From Streptomyces cucumeris (GTDB lineage: Bacteria > Actinomycetota > Actinomycetes > Streptomycetales > Streptomycetaceae), in NCBI RefSeq assembly GCF_024295805.1, contig NZ_JANCLX010000017.1:117278-181277 (forward strand): a stretch of 64,000 nucleotides of DNA. Reading direction: 5' to 3'. The translations under genes were made by a program, and so were the position numbers. A model generated the notes under the pieces. That model was given only the letters and a program-made list of their open reading frames with translations. It was not told the DNA's origin and did not search any database. Shown here piece after piece: positions 50,185-58,000 of this stretch. Every line of letters begins with the position of its first letter. The first letter of the stretch is position 1.

Positions 50185-51647
50185 GCCCGGCCTCCCTTCG
50201 GGTCGTTCGGTTCGGCTGTGCCGCGTGCGGAGGCGGCACCGGGGCCGCCCGCGTCGGCGCGGCTGACGGCGGCGACCGCCTGGGGGTCGAGGTCGAAGAG
50301 CTCACGCAGGGCGTCCGCGTATCCGGCGCCGCCCGGGGTGCTCGCCAGTTCCTTGACCCGCACGGTGGGCGCGTGCAGCAGCTTGTCGACGACCCGCCGC
50401 ACGGTCTGCGTGATCTCGGACCGCTGCTTGTCGTCCAGGTCGGGAAGACGTCCCTCGAGCCGGGCGACCTCGCTGGCGACGACATCTGCCGCCATGGTAC
50501 GCAGCGCGACCACGGTGGGCGTGATGTGCGCGGCGCGCTGGGCCGCGCCGAAGGCGGCGACCTCGGCGGAGACGATGGAACGGACCAGGTCGACATCGGC
50601 GGCCATCGCCCCGGCGGCCGGGCCCGAGCCGCCGGCCGGGGTGGCGGCGGCCTCGGCGAGCGACTCGATGTCCACCAGGCGCAGACCCTCGACCCGGTGG
50701 GCCGCGGCGTCGATGTCCCGGGGCATGGCCAGGTCGAGCAGCGCGACGCGGTCCTCGTCGCCGGGGCCCGCCGAGGGGCAGGCCGCGCGCTGGGCGAGGG
50801 CGGTGCGCAGTTCGTCGGCGGTGAGCACCAGGCCGGTGGCGCCGGTGCAGGAGACGACGATGTCGGCGTGCGGCAGCTCGGCGGCCACCCGGTCCCGCGG
50901 TACGGCGCGGGCGACCAGTCCGGCGACCCGGACCGTGTCGGTGGCGGCGTGCTGCTCGGCCAGCGACTCGGCGAGCCGCAGCGCCCGCTCCAACGTCCTG
51001 TTGGCGATCACCAGTTCTGCCACACCGGCGCGCGCGAGGGTCGCGGCGGCCAGCGAGGACATCGAACCCGCGCCGATCACCAGGGCGCGCTTGCCCGTGG
51101 CCCAGTCCGCCACCGGCACCGGTCCGGCCAGCTGCTCCAGGCCGAAGGTGACCAGCGACTGCCCGGCCTTGTCGATCCCGGTCTCGCTGTGCGCCCGCTT
51201 GCCGACCCGCAGCGCCTGCTGGAACAGGTCGTTGAGCAGCCGGCCCGCGGTGTGCAGCTCCTGTCCGAGCGCCAGTGCGTCCTTGATCTGGCCGAGGATC
51301 TGGCCCTCGCCGACGACCATCGAGTCCAGTCCGCAGGCCACCGAGAACAGGTGGTGGACGGCGCGGTCCTCGTAGTGCACGTAGAGATAGGGGGTGAGCT
51401 CGTCCAGGCCGACGCCGGTGTGCTGGGCGATCAGCGTGGACAGCTCGGCCACCCCGGCGTGGAACTTGTCCACGTCGGCGTAGAGCTCGATGCGGTTGCA
51501 GGTGGCCAGCACCGCGGCCTCGGTGGCGGGCTCGGCGGCGAGGGTGTCCTGCACCAGCTTCGCCTGCTCGTCCCCGACCAGGGCGGCGCGCTCCAGCACG
51601 CTCACGGGCGCGCTGCGGTGACTCAGTCCGACGACCAGGAGACTCAT
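50181..51647 (-). CDS. hemA: Glutamyl-tRNA reductase
   Basis: 488 residues. The N-terminal 'LSHRSAPVSVLERAAL' and the catalytic Cys of 'VLATCNRIELYADV' lead to the NADPH-binding domain 'ALVIGAGSMSSLAAATL'. A C-terminal dimerisation helix follows. It makes glutamate-1-semialdehyde, the substrate of the HemL encoded at 25-26 kb. Second gene of the rex operon, so haem synthesis is tied to NADH redox state. An Ala/Gly-rich tail is present. Confidence 0.95.
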   Translation of the reverse strand: MSLLVVGLSHRSAPVSVLERAALVGDEQAKLVQDTLAAEPATEAAVLATCNRIELYADVDKFHAGVAELSTLIAQHTGVGLDELTPYLYVHYEDRAVHHLFSVACGLDSMVVGEGQILGQIKDALALGQELHTAGRLLNDLFQQALRVGKRAHSETGIDKAGQSLVTFGLEQLAGPVPVADWATGKRALVIGAGSMSSLAAATLARAGVAELVIANRTLERALRLAESLAEQHAATDTVRVAGLVARAVPRDRVAAELPHADIVVSCTGATGLVLTADELRTALAQRAACPSAGPGDEDRVALLDLAMPRDIDAAAHRVEGLRLVDIESLAEAAATPAGGSGPAAGAMAADVDLVRSIVSAEVAAFGAAQRAAHITPTVVALRTMAADVVASEVARLEGRLPDLDDKQRSEITQTVRRVVDKLLHAPTVRVKELASTPGGAGYADALRELFDLDPQAVAAVSRADAGGPGAASARGTAEPNDPKGGRA

Positions 51648-52450
51648 GCCGGCATCACGGCGGGTACGTCCCCGTCAGGTCCCTGCCGGCCGCTGCTGTC
51701 GGCGCCGGGGCTGCCCGCGGCCGTCCGGTGCGGGGCCACGGGGGGCTGCGGAACGGCGTCCGCGCCCTCCTCGTGACCGGTGGAGTCCTCGCCCGCCTTG
51801 CGCTGCTCGTGGAAGGCCAGGATCTGCAGCTCGATGGAGAGGTCGACCTTGCGCACGTCCACGCCGTCCGGAACGGACAGCACGGTGGGCGCGAAGTTGA
51901 GGATGGAGGTGATGCCCGCGGCGACGAGCCGGTCACAGACCTGCTGGGCCGCGCCCGCCGGGGTGGCGATCACACCGATCGACACACCGTTGTCATCGAT
52001 GATCTTCTCGAGCTCATCGGTGTGCTGGACCGCGATGCCCGCGACGGGCTTGCCCGCCATCGCCGGATCGGCGTCGATCAGCGCGGCGACGCGGAAGCCG
52101 CGGGAGGCGAAGCCGCCGTAGTTGGCGAGGGCGGCGCCGAGGTTACCGATACCGACGATCACCACGGGCCAGTCCTGGGTGAGGCCGAGCTCCCGCGAGA
52201 TCTGGTAGACGAGGTATTCGACGTCGTAGCCGACCCCACGGGTGCCGTACGAACCGAGATAGGAGAAGTCCTTGCGGAGCTTGGCCGAATTGACTCCGGC
52301 CGCGGTCGCCAGCTCCTCGGAGGACACCGTGGGCACCGAGCGCTCGGAGAGCGCCGTCAGGGCGCGCAGATACAGCGGTAGCCGGGCGACGGTGGCCTCG
52401 GGAATCCCTCGGCTTCGGGTCGCCGGTCGGTGAGTTCGGCCAGTTGCCAC
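51644..52450 (-). CDS. rex: Redox-sensing transcriptional repressor Rex
   Basis: 268 residues. A winged-helix N-domain ('GIPEATVARLPLYLRALTAL', 'VNSAKLRKDFSYLGSYG') is followed by an NADH-binding Rossmann domain with GIGNLG (100-105) and 'DLSIELQILAFHEQR', the domain-swapped helix. It represses respiratory genes when NADH is low and releases DNA at high NADH/NAD+. The GTG at 52450 follows GCAGGAGCACC. A Rex operator lies upstream, implying autoregulation of rex-hemACDB. Confidence 0.96.
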   Translation of the reverse strand: MATGRTHRPATRSRGIPEATVARLPLYLRALTALSERSVPTVSSEELATAAGVNSAKLRKDFSYLGSYGTRGVGYDVEYLVYQISRELGLTQDWPVVIVGIGNLGAALANYGGFASRGFRVAALIDADPAMAGKPVAGIAVQHTDELEKIIDDNGVSIGVIATPAGAAQQVCDRLVAAGITSILNFAPTVLSVPDGVDVRKVDLSIELQILAFHEQRKAGEDSTGHEEGADAVPQPPVAPHRTAAGSPGADSSGRQGPDGDVPAVMPA

Positions 52451-52527
52451 GGTGCTCCTGCGGGTAGAGCGGGGCTGCGGGCGGCGCACGGTTCCATGAC
52501 CGCCCCATCGACAGCAGGCTATGTCTT

Positions 52528-52543
52528 TGTGAACGCGTGCACA
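52528..52543. promoter_or_regulatory. Rex operator (ROP) upstream of rex
   Basis: TGTGAACGCGTGCACA matches the Rex consensus TGTGAACGCGTTCACA with one mismatch. The symmetry extends to CTTTGTGAACGCG...CACAAAG. It lies 78 bp upstream of the rex start and is positioned to control the whole operon. Confidence 0.9.
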
Positions 52544-52756
52544 AAGATGGTGTCCGCTTTGTCCGAGCAAAGTGACCGGTGTCACGCGCCTTTTCCGGCC
52601 GCGCCCGGAACCACGACCTGCGTCACACCGTTCCCGGCAGGCACATCCGCGCCCGGGGGGCGTCGACGGGAGCACAGGCTCTCACTCCTCACCTTTTTAC
52701 CCCCGGACACCAACAAATCGCCCACGATCGTAAACGACCCCGAGGACCCGGGCACA

Positions 52757-53044
52757 ATGGCGAGCATGAGTCCCCTGCTGCGCCGCACCCCCCGCAAGAA
52801 TCCCACCGAGCGCACGGTGACGCTGATCGGCAAGCCCGACTGCCATCTCTGCGAGGACGCCGAGGCCGTGATCGAGAAGGTCTGCGGCGAGCTGGGCACC
52901 CCCTGGGAGAAGAAGGACATCACCCAGGACGAGGAGCTGTACCGCAAGTACTGGGAGCAGATCCCGGTGATCCTGGTGGACGGCGCCCAGCACGACTTCT
53001 GGCGGGTGGACCCCAAGCGGCTGCGCACCGCGCTGGGCGGCTGA
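52757..53044 (+). CDS. Glutaredoxin-like thioredoxin-fold protein
   Basis: 95 residues. 'TVTLIGKPDCHLCEDAEAVIEKV' carries a CxxC (CHLC) motif, and 'IPVILVDGAQHDFWRVD' contains the cis-Pro of the thioredoxin fold. It belongs to the glutaredoxin-family DUF836-type proteins often found beside rex. The ATG at 52757 follows GAGGA by about 10 nt; the ATG at 52766 is an alternative. It is divergent from the rex operon, which suggests shared redox control across the 306-bp gap. Confidence 0.87.
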   Translation: MASMSPLLRRTPRKNPTERTVTLIGKPDCHLCEDAEAVIEKVCGELGTPWEKKDITQDEELYRKYWEQIPVILVDGAQHDFWRVDPKRLRTALGG

Positions 53045-53144
53045 TCCGCCGCCGGACCGGCGGCCGCCCCCCTTTCGCGTAACCTGAATCGTCCCGACAC
53101 CCGGGCGTAACGGGATGGGCCGCACCGCTGGCTATGCTCCCTTC

Positions 53145-54068
53145 ATGGCCGCACTGGGATGGTTCACCCGCCGTCGACGACCCGCCACGGAGCGGAGCGT
53201 CCTCGCCGGAGAGGCGTCGGCCGAGGCGGCGCGCAAGTCGTCGGCCGAGACTCCCCCGCCGCAGCCCGCCGCAGAGCCGGAGTTCCCCGTCGTCGGGGAC
53301 GAACGGGCCGCCGCCTTCTTCGACCTCGACAACACGGTCATGCAGGGCGCCGCCCTCTTCCACTTCGGCCGCGGCCTGTACAAGCGGCACTTCTTCCGCA
53401 AGCGCGAACTGGCCCGCTTCGCCTGGCAGCAGACCTGGTTCCGGATGGCGGGCGTCGAGGACCCGGCGCATATGGAGGACGTGCGCAGCAGCGCGCTGTC
53501 CATCGTCAAGGGCCACCGGGTCTCCGAGCTGATGTCGATCGGCGAGGAGATCTACGACGAGTACATGGCGGACCGCATCTGGCCCGGCACCCGGGCGCTG
53601 GCCCAGGCGCATCTGGACGCCGGACAGCGGGTCTGGCTGGTGACCGCGGCCCCGGTCGAGACCGCGACGATCATCGCCCGGCGGCTGGGGCTGACCGGGG
53701 CGCTGGGCACCGTGGCCGAGTCCGTCGGCGGGGTCTACACCGGCAAGCTGGTCGGCGAGCCGCTGCACGGCCCGGCCAAGGCGGAGGCGGTACGGGCGCT
53801 GGCGTCGGCCGAGGGGCTGGACCTGGGCCGCTGCGCGGCGTACAGCGACTCCGCCAATGACATCCCGATGCTGTCGATCGTGGGCCACCCCTATGCCGTG
53901 AACCCGGACGGACGGCTGCGCGAACACGCCCGGGAGAACGGCTGGCGGCTGCGCGACTACCGCACCGGCCGCAAGGCGGCCCGGATCGGCATCCCGGCGG
54001 CGGCCGGAGTGGGCGCGGTGGCGGGTGGCACGGCGGCCGCCGTGGCGCTGCACCGGCGCCGTCGCTGA
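53145..54068 (+). CDS. HAD-IB family phosphatase
   Basis: 307 residues from ATG 53145. The motif I DLDNT appears in 'AFFDLDNTVMQGAAL'; motif II is 'VWLVTAAPV', and the motif IV 'AYSDSANDIPML' carries DxxxD. It resembles the SerB/HAD-IB1 branch, so it probably dephosphorylates a small molecule. An N-terminal polar region of ~50 residues and a C-terminal hydrophobic 'IPAAAGVGAVAGGTAAAVALH' helix suggest membrane anchoring. It lies between the glutaredoxin gene and bldN. Confidence 0.87.
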   Translation: MAALGWFTRRRRPATERSVLAGEASAEAARKSSAETPPPQPAAEPEFPVVGDERAAAFFDLDNTVMQGAALFHFGRGLYKRHFFRKRELARFAWQQTWFRMAGVEDPAHMEDVRSSALSIVKGHRVSELMSIGEEIYDEYMADRIWPGTRALAQAHLDAGQRVWLVTAAPVETATIIARRLGLTGALGTVAESVGGVYTGKLVGEPLHGPAKAEAVRALASAEGLDLGRCAAYSDSANDIPMLSIVGHPYAVNPDGRLREHARENGWRLRDYRTGRKAARIGIPAAAGVGAVAGGTAAAVALHRRRR

Positions 54069-54351
54069 CCGCGCTCCGGCGCACCCCCGCACCCCGGCTC
54101 GGGCCGAACCCCGCGGCCCGCTACCACCAGCGGTGACGGCTGCCCGCGACCGAGCGCGCACACGGCTGACCGAGCACGGTCAGGACTGACCGCTGATCGC
54201 ACTGCGTGACGGCGTGCCCATCGATACGGAGCGTCACCGACCGACCGCGACCATCCTGTTTCAGTCATTCCGCACTTCCTACCCCACAGCGCCCCCGCCA
54301 GTCCCCTTACCGCCGGTTTGTCACAACACGCCATGTAATCGCACAGAGTGG

Positions 54352-54375
54352 GGAACTTTCCGATCAAAATCCGTC
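54352..54375 (+). promoter_or_regulatory. Candidate ECF-type promoter upstream of bldN
   Basis: GGAAC (54352-54356), 16-bp spacer, then GTC (54373-54375) within CCGTCC. This has the layout of actinobacterial sigma-E-like promoters. It is about 190 bp upstream of the bldN start. Chosen by eye; other promoters are possible. Confidence 0.3.
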
Positions 54376-54388
54376 CTCCGTTCGATAC

Positions 54389-54403
54389 TTGATGCGTCAT
54401 CAA
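54389..54403. promoter_or_regulatory. Palindrome in the bldN upstream region
   Basis: TTGATG, CGT, CATCAA: perfect 6-bp arms in an AT-rich stretch, a candidate binding site for a developmental regulator. No regulator is assigned. Confidence 0.3.
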
Positions 54404-54564
54404 TCCATAACGGAGTGAACGGAAACGATGATTTGAGCAACGGGGTGTAGTGCTGCCTATACGAAGCGTTATTCTCCTTAGACGCAAACCGGTACCCACG
54501 CGTCCCTACGGCGGGTGAACGGTCCCGTACTGCACGTGATGGAAGCTCTGCCTCTGGGAGTCCC

Positions 54565-55371
54565 GTGTACCCACACGTCGGGGTTGACGCCTCGGGCCTG
54601 GCTACGCTGCGCGCAACGGTCCTCGACTGTCTGCGCGGCTTCGTCCCCACCGCGTATGCCGTCCCCGCGCTCGCCACGCCCGCGCCCGCCAGCCCATCCG
54701 TCGGCGGGGTCCATCAGCCCGGCCGCGCCAGCTCCTGCTATGCCCTGGCCGACAACGGCGCGGCGGTGGGCAGACGCTCCCGCGGCGGCGCCTCCACCGC
54801 CCGCCGACCGAGTGCCGACAGCGACAGCCGCCGGATGATGGACCTGGTCGAGCGCGCCCAGTCGGGCGAGGCCGAGGCCTTCGGCCGGCTCTACGACCAG
54901 TACGCCGACACCGTCTACCGCTATATCTACTACCGCGTGGGCGGCCGGGCCACGGCCGAGGACCTCACCAGTGAGACGTTCCTGCGCGCCCTGCGCCGTA
55001 TCGGCACCTTCACCTGGCAGGGCCGTGACTTCGGCGCCTGGCTGGTGACGATCGCCCGCAACCTCGTCGCCGACCACTTCAAGTCCAGCCGCTTCCGGCT
55101 GGAGGTCACCACCGGCGAGATGCTCGACGCCAACGAGGTCGAGCGCAGCCCGGAGGACTCCGTCCTGGAGTCACTGTCCAACGCGGCCCTGCTGCAGGCG
55201 GTGCGCAAGCTCAACCCGCAGCAGCAGGAGTGCGTGACGCTCCGCTTCCTCCAGGGGCTCTCGGTCGCCGAGACGGCCCGGGTGATGGGGAAGAACGAAG
55301 GTGCGATCAAGACCCTTCAGTACCGGGCCGTGCGCACCCTGGCCCGGCTCCTTCCGGACGACGCCCGCTGA
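54565..55371 (+). CDS. bldN: ECF sigma factor BldN
   Basis: 268 residues, GTG start. The unusual ~86-residue N-terminal extension 'MYPHVGVDASGLATLRATVLDC' is the pro-sequence seen in Streptomyces BldN. The sigma-2 region ('LVERAQSGEAEAFGRLYDQYADTVYRYIYYR') and sigma-4 region ('LNPQQQECVTLRFLQGLSVAETARVMGKNEGAIKTLQYRAVRTLARLL') follow. BldN directs aerial hyphae formation genes (chaplins, rodlins, bldM). It is directly upstream of its anti-sigma gene rsbN. Confidence 0.95.
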   Translation: MYPHVGVDASGLATLRATVLDCLRGFVPTAYAVPALATPAPASPSVGGVHQPGRASSCYALADNGAAVGRRSRGGASTARRPSADSDSRRMMDLVERAQSGEAEAFGRLYDQYADTVYRYIYYRVGGRATAEDLTSETFLRALRRIGTFTWQGRDFGAWLVTIARNLVADHFKSSRFRLEVTTGEMLDANEVERSPEDSVLESLSNAALLQAVRKLNPQQQECVTLRFLQGLSVAETARVMGKNEGAIKTLQYRAVRTLARLLPDDAR

Positions 55372-55430
55372 CCGGCGTCCAGGGCCGCACGGTGACGGTT
55401 CCGGCACGCCCGGTCAGCTCCTCGGGAAGG

Positions 55431-55459
55431 CGTAACCCCGGTGCTGCGCCGCTCGTTGT
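55431..55459 (+). promoter_or_regulatory. Probable sigma-BldN-dependent promoter of rsbN
   Basis: CGTAAC (55431-55436), 17-bp spacer, CGTTGT (55454-55459). This has the form reported for sigma-BldN targets (CGTAAC-N16/17-CGTT). It lies 130 bp upstream of rsbN and after the bldN stop, consistent with a negative feedback promoter. Confidence 0.7.
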
Positions 55460-55588
55460 GGGGGATGCAGGCGCCTTGTGGTCGTACCCTGCCCGTACCC
55501 ACTCACTCGATCGGGTGGACCCACGGGTGGGAAGGAACCTTCGGGTGTCCTGGGGAGTCGACCGTCACGACGAGAGGAGGTGCCGCCT

Positions 55589-56815
55589 GTGATCGCGAAC
55601 GTATCGGCACACCGGCGGGCGAACGCCTTCGCCAAGGCCCTGGAGGCCCTGGAGGCCCTGGAGAGCAAGCACCAGGCCACCCGGGACGAGACGCCGCACC
55701 CACAACCCGGCTCATCGGCGGAGAGCGCCGAGCAGAGACGGATGGTGGCCCTGGCGAGCGGGCTCGGCGAATTGCCGGCACCGGCATTGGACCCCGAGGT
55801 CAGGATCACACAGCGGGCCCAGCTGATCGCCGCCATGGAAGCGGCCTTCGCCGAAGGCGCGCCACGCGTGCCCGAGCAGCGCCGCCGCCCCGGCGGCGCC
55901 CACCGCGCCAAGCCGCCGGTGTCCAGACTGCGGCCCCGTTCGCGCTGGTCCAAGGGGCTCGCGGCCGGGGGGCTCACGGTCGGGGTCGCGGCGGGCGCGT
56001 TCGGCGGGGTCGCCGCGGCCAGTTCGGACGCCCTGCCGGGTGACACCCTCTACGGGTTCAAGCGCGGCATGGAGGACCTGAAGCTGGAGATGGCGGACGG
56101 CGACTCCGCGCGGGGCCGGATCTACCTGGACCAGGCGTCCACGCGGATGAGCGAGGCGCGGCGGCTGATGGAGCGGGCCCGTTCCGGTGAGCTGGACCAC
56201 GATTCGCTGCGGGAGATCCGCCGCGCGCTGTCCGGTATGCGCCATGACGCCTCCGAAGGCCACCGGCTGCTGCACCAGGTCTACGAGCGCGAGGGTTCGC
56301 TCGGTCCGATGCAGGAGCTGTCCTCCTTCGCCAAGGCGCACCGCGAGGGCTGGAGCCAGCTCCGCGAGAGGCTGCCGTTGCAGCTCGCGGACGTGGGGGA
56401 CGAAGTGAGCTCGGTCTTCGCCGCCATAGACCAGGAGGTCGGTCCGCTGCAGCCGCTGCTGCCCACCACCAAGGACCAGCGGAGCCAGTCGCGCCAGCCG
56501 GGCGGTGAGACACCGCAGCGCTCCGGCGGGGCCACGGAGGACCGCTATCCGTCCTCGTCCTCGGCCACCCCGAGCGGCGGCCGCACCGGCGAGGCCAGTC
56601 GGCCCGGTCCGTCGTCCCCCGCCGTCTCCGAGGACCAGGGGCTGATCGGCGGTGCGGGCGATCTGCTGGACCCGCCGTCGGGCGGGGTGACCCCGAGCCC
56701 GTCCCCGGGCCGCGGTGACACCGGCAGCAAGCCGACGCAGCCGGACATCACCATCCCGCCGCTGCTGCCCGACCTGTTGCCGGGCCTCGACCTGGACGGC
56801 GACGACACGAGGTGA
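55589..56815 (+). CDS. rsbN: Anti-sigma factor RsbN
   Basis: 408 residues from the GTG at 55589, preceded by GAGGAGG at 8 nt. The cytoplasmic N-terminus (1-120) should bind BldN. It is followed by a single helix 'GLAAGGLTVGVAAGAFGGVAAAS' (~123-145) and an extracellular DUF5667 domain ('LPGDTLYGFKRGMEDLKLEMADGDSARGRIYLDQAS'). A Pro/Ser/Gly-rich tail completes it. It sequesters sigma-BldN at the membrane. Its promoter appears to be BldN-driven. Confidence 0.92.
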   Translation: MIANVSAHRRANAFAKALEALEALESKHQATRDETPHPQPGSSAESAEQRRMVALASGLGELPAPALDPEVRITQRAQLIAAMEAAFAEGAPRVPEQRRRPGGAHRAKPPVSRLRPRSRWSKGLAAGGLTVGVAAGAFGGVAAASSDALPGDTLYGFKRGMEDLKLEMADGDSARGRIYLDQASTRMSEARRLMERARSGELDHDSLREIRRALSGMRHDASEGHRLLHQVYEREGSLGPMQELSSFAKAHREGWSQLRERLPLQLADVGDEVSSVFAAIDQEVGPLQPLLPTTKDQRSQSRQPGGETPQRSGGATEDRYPSSSSATPSGGRTGEASRPGPSSPAVSEDQGLIGGAGDLLDPPSGGVTPSPSPGRGDTGSKPTQPDITIPPLLPDLLPGLDLDGDDTR

Positions 56816-56821
56816 CACGGC

Positions 56822-56858
56822 CGGGGCCGGAGGACGCGCTGAGCGCCCTCCGGCCCCG
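56822..56858. terminator. Bidirectional terminator between rsbN and the acyltransferase gene
   Basis: CGGGGCCGGAGG (56822-56833) and CCTCCGGCCCCG (56847-56858), a perfect 12-bp stem; the flanking genes converge. Confidence 0.8.
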
Positions 56859-56864
56859 CCGCTC

Positions 56865-56942
56865 TCAGAAGAACACCGGCGGGACGCCCCGGGCTCAGTA
56901 GAACACCGGCGGGACGCCCCGGGCTCAGAAGAACACCGACCG
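56865..56942 (-). repeat. 30-bp tandem repeat at the 3' end of the acyltransferase gene
   Basis: Two 30-bp units (56865-56894 and 56895-56924), each containing CTCAG[A/T]AGAACACCG followed by GCGGGACGCCCCGGG. A partial third at 56925 carries the gene's own last codons (SVFF and stop). The unit length is a multiple of three, so each copy preserves the terminal codons and stop. Confidence 0.9.
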
Positions 56943-57986
56943 CCGCTGCACCAGCAGCTTGTAGAGGGTGTGCTGGATCGTTTCTCGTACCTGGTCGGTG
57001 AGGTTGAACATCAGCATCGGGTCGTCCGCCGCCTCCGGCGGGTGCCCGTCCGTCGGGATCGGCTCACCGAACTGGATCGTCCACTTCGTCGGCAGCGGCA
57101 CCGCGCCCAGCGGCCCCAGCAGCGGAAAGGTCGGCGTGATCGGGAAGTACGGCACACCCAGCAGCCGCGCCAGCGTCTTCGCGTTCCCCACCATCGGGTA
57201 GATCTCCTCCGCGCCCACGATCGAGCACGGCACGATCGGCGCCCCCGCGCGCAGCGCCGTCGAGACGAAGCCGCCGCGGCCGAAGCGCTGGAGCTTGTAG
57301 CGCTCGGAGAACGGCTTGCCGATCCCCTTGAAGCCCTCCGGCATCACCCCGACCACCTCGCCGCGCTCCAGCAGCAGCTGGGCGTCCTCGGCGCAGGCCA
57401 GGGTGTGGCCCGCCTTGCGGGCCAGCTCGTTGACGACCGGCAGCATGAAGACCAGGTCCGCGGCGAGCAGCCGCAGATGGCGCTCGGCCGGGTGGTTGTC
57501 GTGCACCGCGACCTGGAGCATCAGCCCGTCCAGCGGCAGCACCCCGGAGTGGTTGGCGACGACCAGCGCGCCCCCGCTGTCCGGGATGTTCTCGATGCCC
57601 TTCACCTCGACCCGGAAGTACTTCTCGTACATCGGGCGCAGCAGTGACATCAGGACCTGGTCGGTGAGGTCCTCGTCGTAGCCGAAGTCGTCGACCTCGT
57701 AGTCCCCGGTGATCCGGCGGCGCAGGAAGCTCAGTCCGTGGGCGAGTCTGCGCTCCCAGTCGCCACCGCCCGGGGCGCGCCGCGGCGGGTGCGGCGGCAC
57801 GGGCGGCACCGCGGACGCCGCCGTGGTGGCCTCGGCGGCCTCGTCGGCGCCCCGCTCGAGCTCCTCGTCGCGCTGCTGCGGCACCGGCTTCAACGAGCCC
57901 TGGGACCGCTTGGCGCGGCCCGGCCGGGGGCCCTTCCGCCGGGACCGCGGTTCCTCACCGAACGGAATGACCTTGGCATCCGCCAT
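56925..57986 (-). CDS. Lysophospholipid acyltransferase family protein
   Basis: 353 residues. The acyltransferase core has 'VVANHSGVLPLDGLML' (H..D active-site motif with a longer spacing than HX4D, as in MGAT-like members), 'VGVMPEGFKGIGK' and 'APIVPCSIVGAEEIYP'. The first ~90 residues are basic and Pro/Ala-rich, without a clear signal. It probably acylates glycerolipids at the inner membrane face. It is 14 bp downstream of the epimerase-like gene and shares its transcript. Confidence 0.87.
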   Translation of the reverse strand: MADAKVIPFGEEPRSRRKGPRPGRAKRSQGSLKPVPQQRDEELERGADEAAEATTAASAVPPVPPHPPRRAPGGGDWERRLAHGLSFLRRRITGDYEVDDFGYDEDLTDQVLMSLLRPMYEKYFRVEVKGIENIPDSGGALVVANHSGVLPLDGLMLQVAVHDNHPAERHLRLLAADLVFMLPVVNELARKAGHTLACAEDAQLLLERGEVVGVMPEGFKGIGKPFSERYKLQRFGRGGFVSTALRAGAPIVPCSIVGAEEIYPMVGNAKTLARLLGVPYFPITPTFPLLGPLGAVPLPTKWTIQFGEPIPTDGHPPEAADDPMLMFNLTDQVRETIQHTLYKLLVQRRSVFF

Positions 57987-58000
57987 GGTGGCTGCGCTCC

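Larger units (their letters stand above)
54069..54564. other. Long upstream region of bldN
   Basis: 496 bp without a gene, unusually AT-rich from about 54290. It contains a weak inverted repeat CTGACCG/CGGTCAG (54166-54183), an ECF-like promoter (54352-54375) and a palindrome (54389-54403). Such a long leader fits a developmental gene controlled by several regulators. No convincing coding sequence was seen. Confidence 0.65.
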
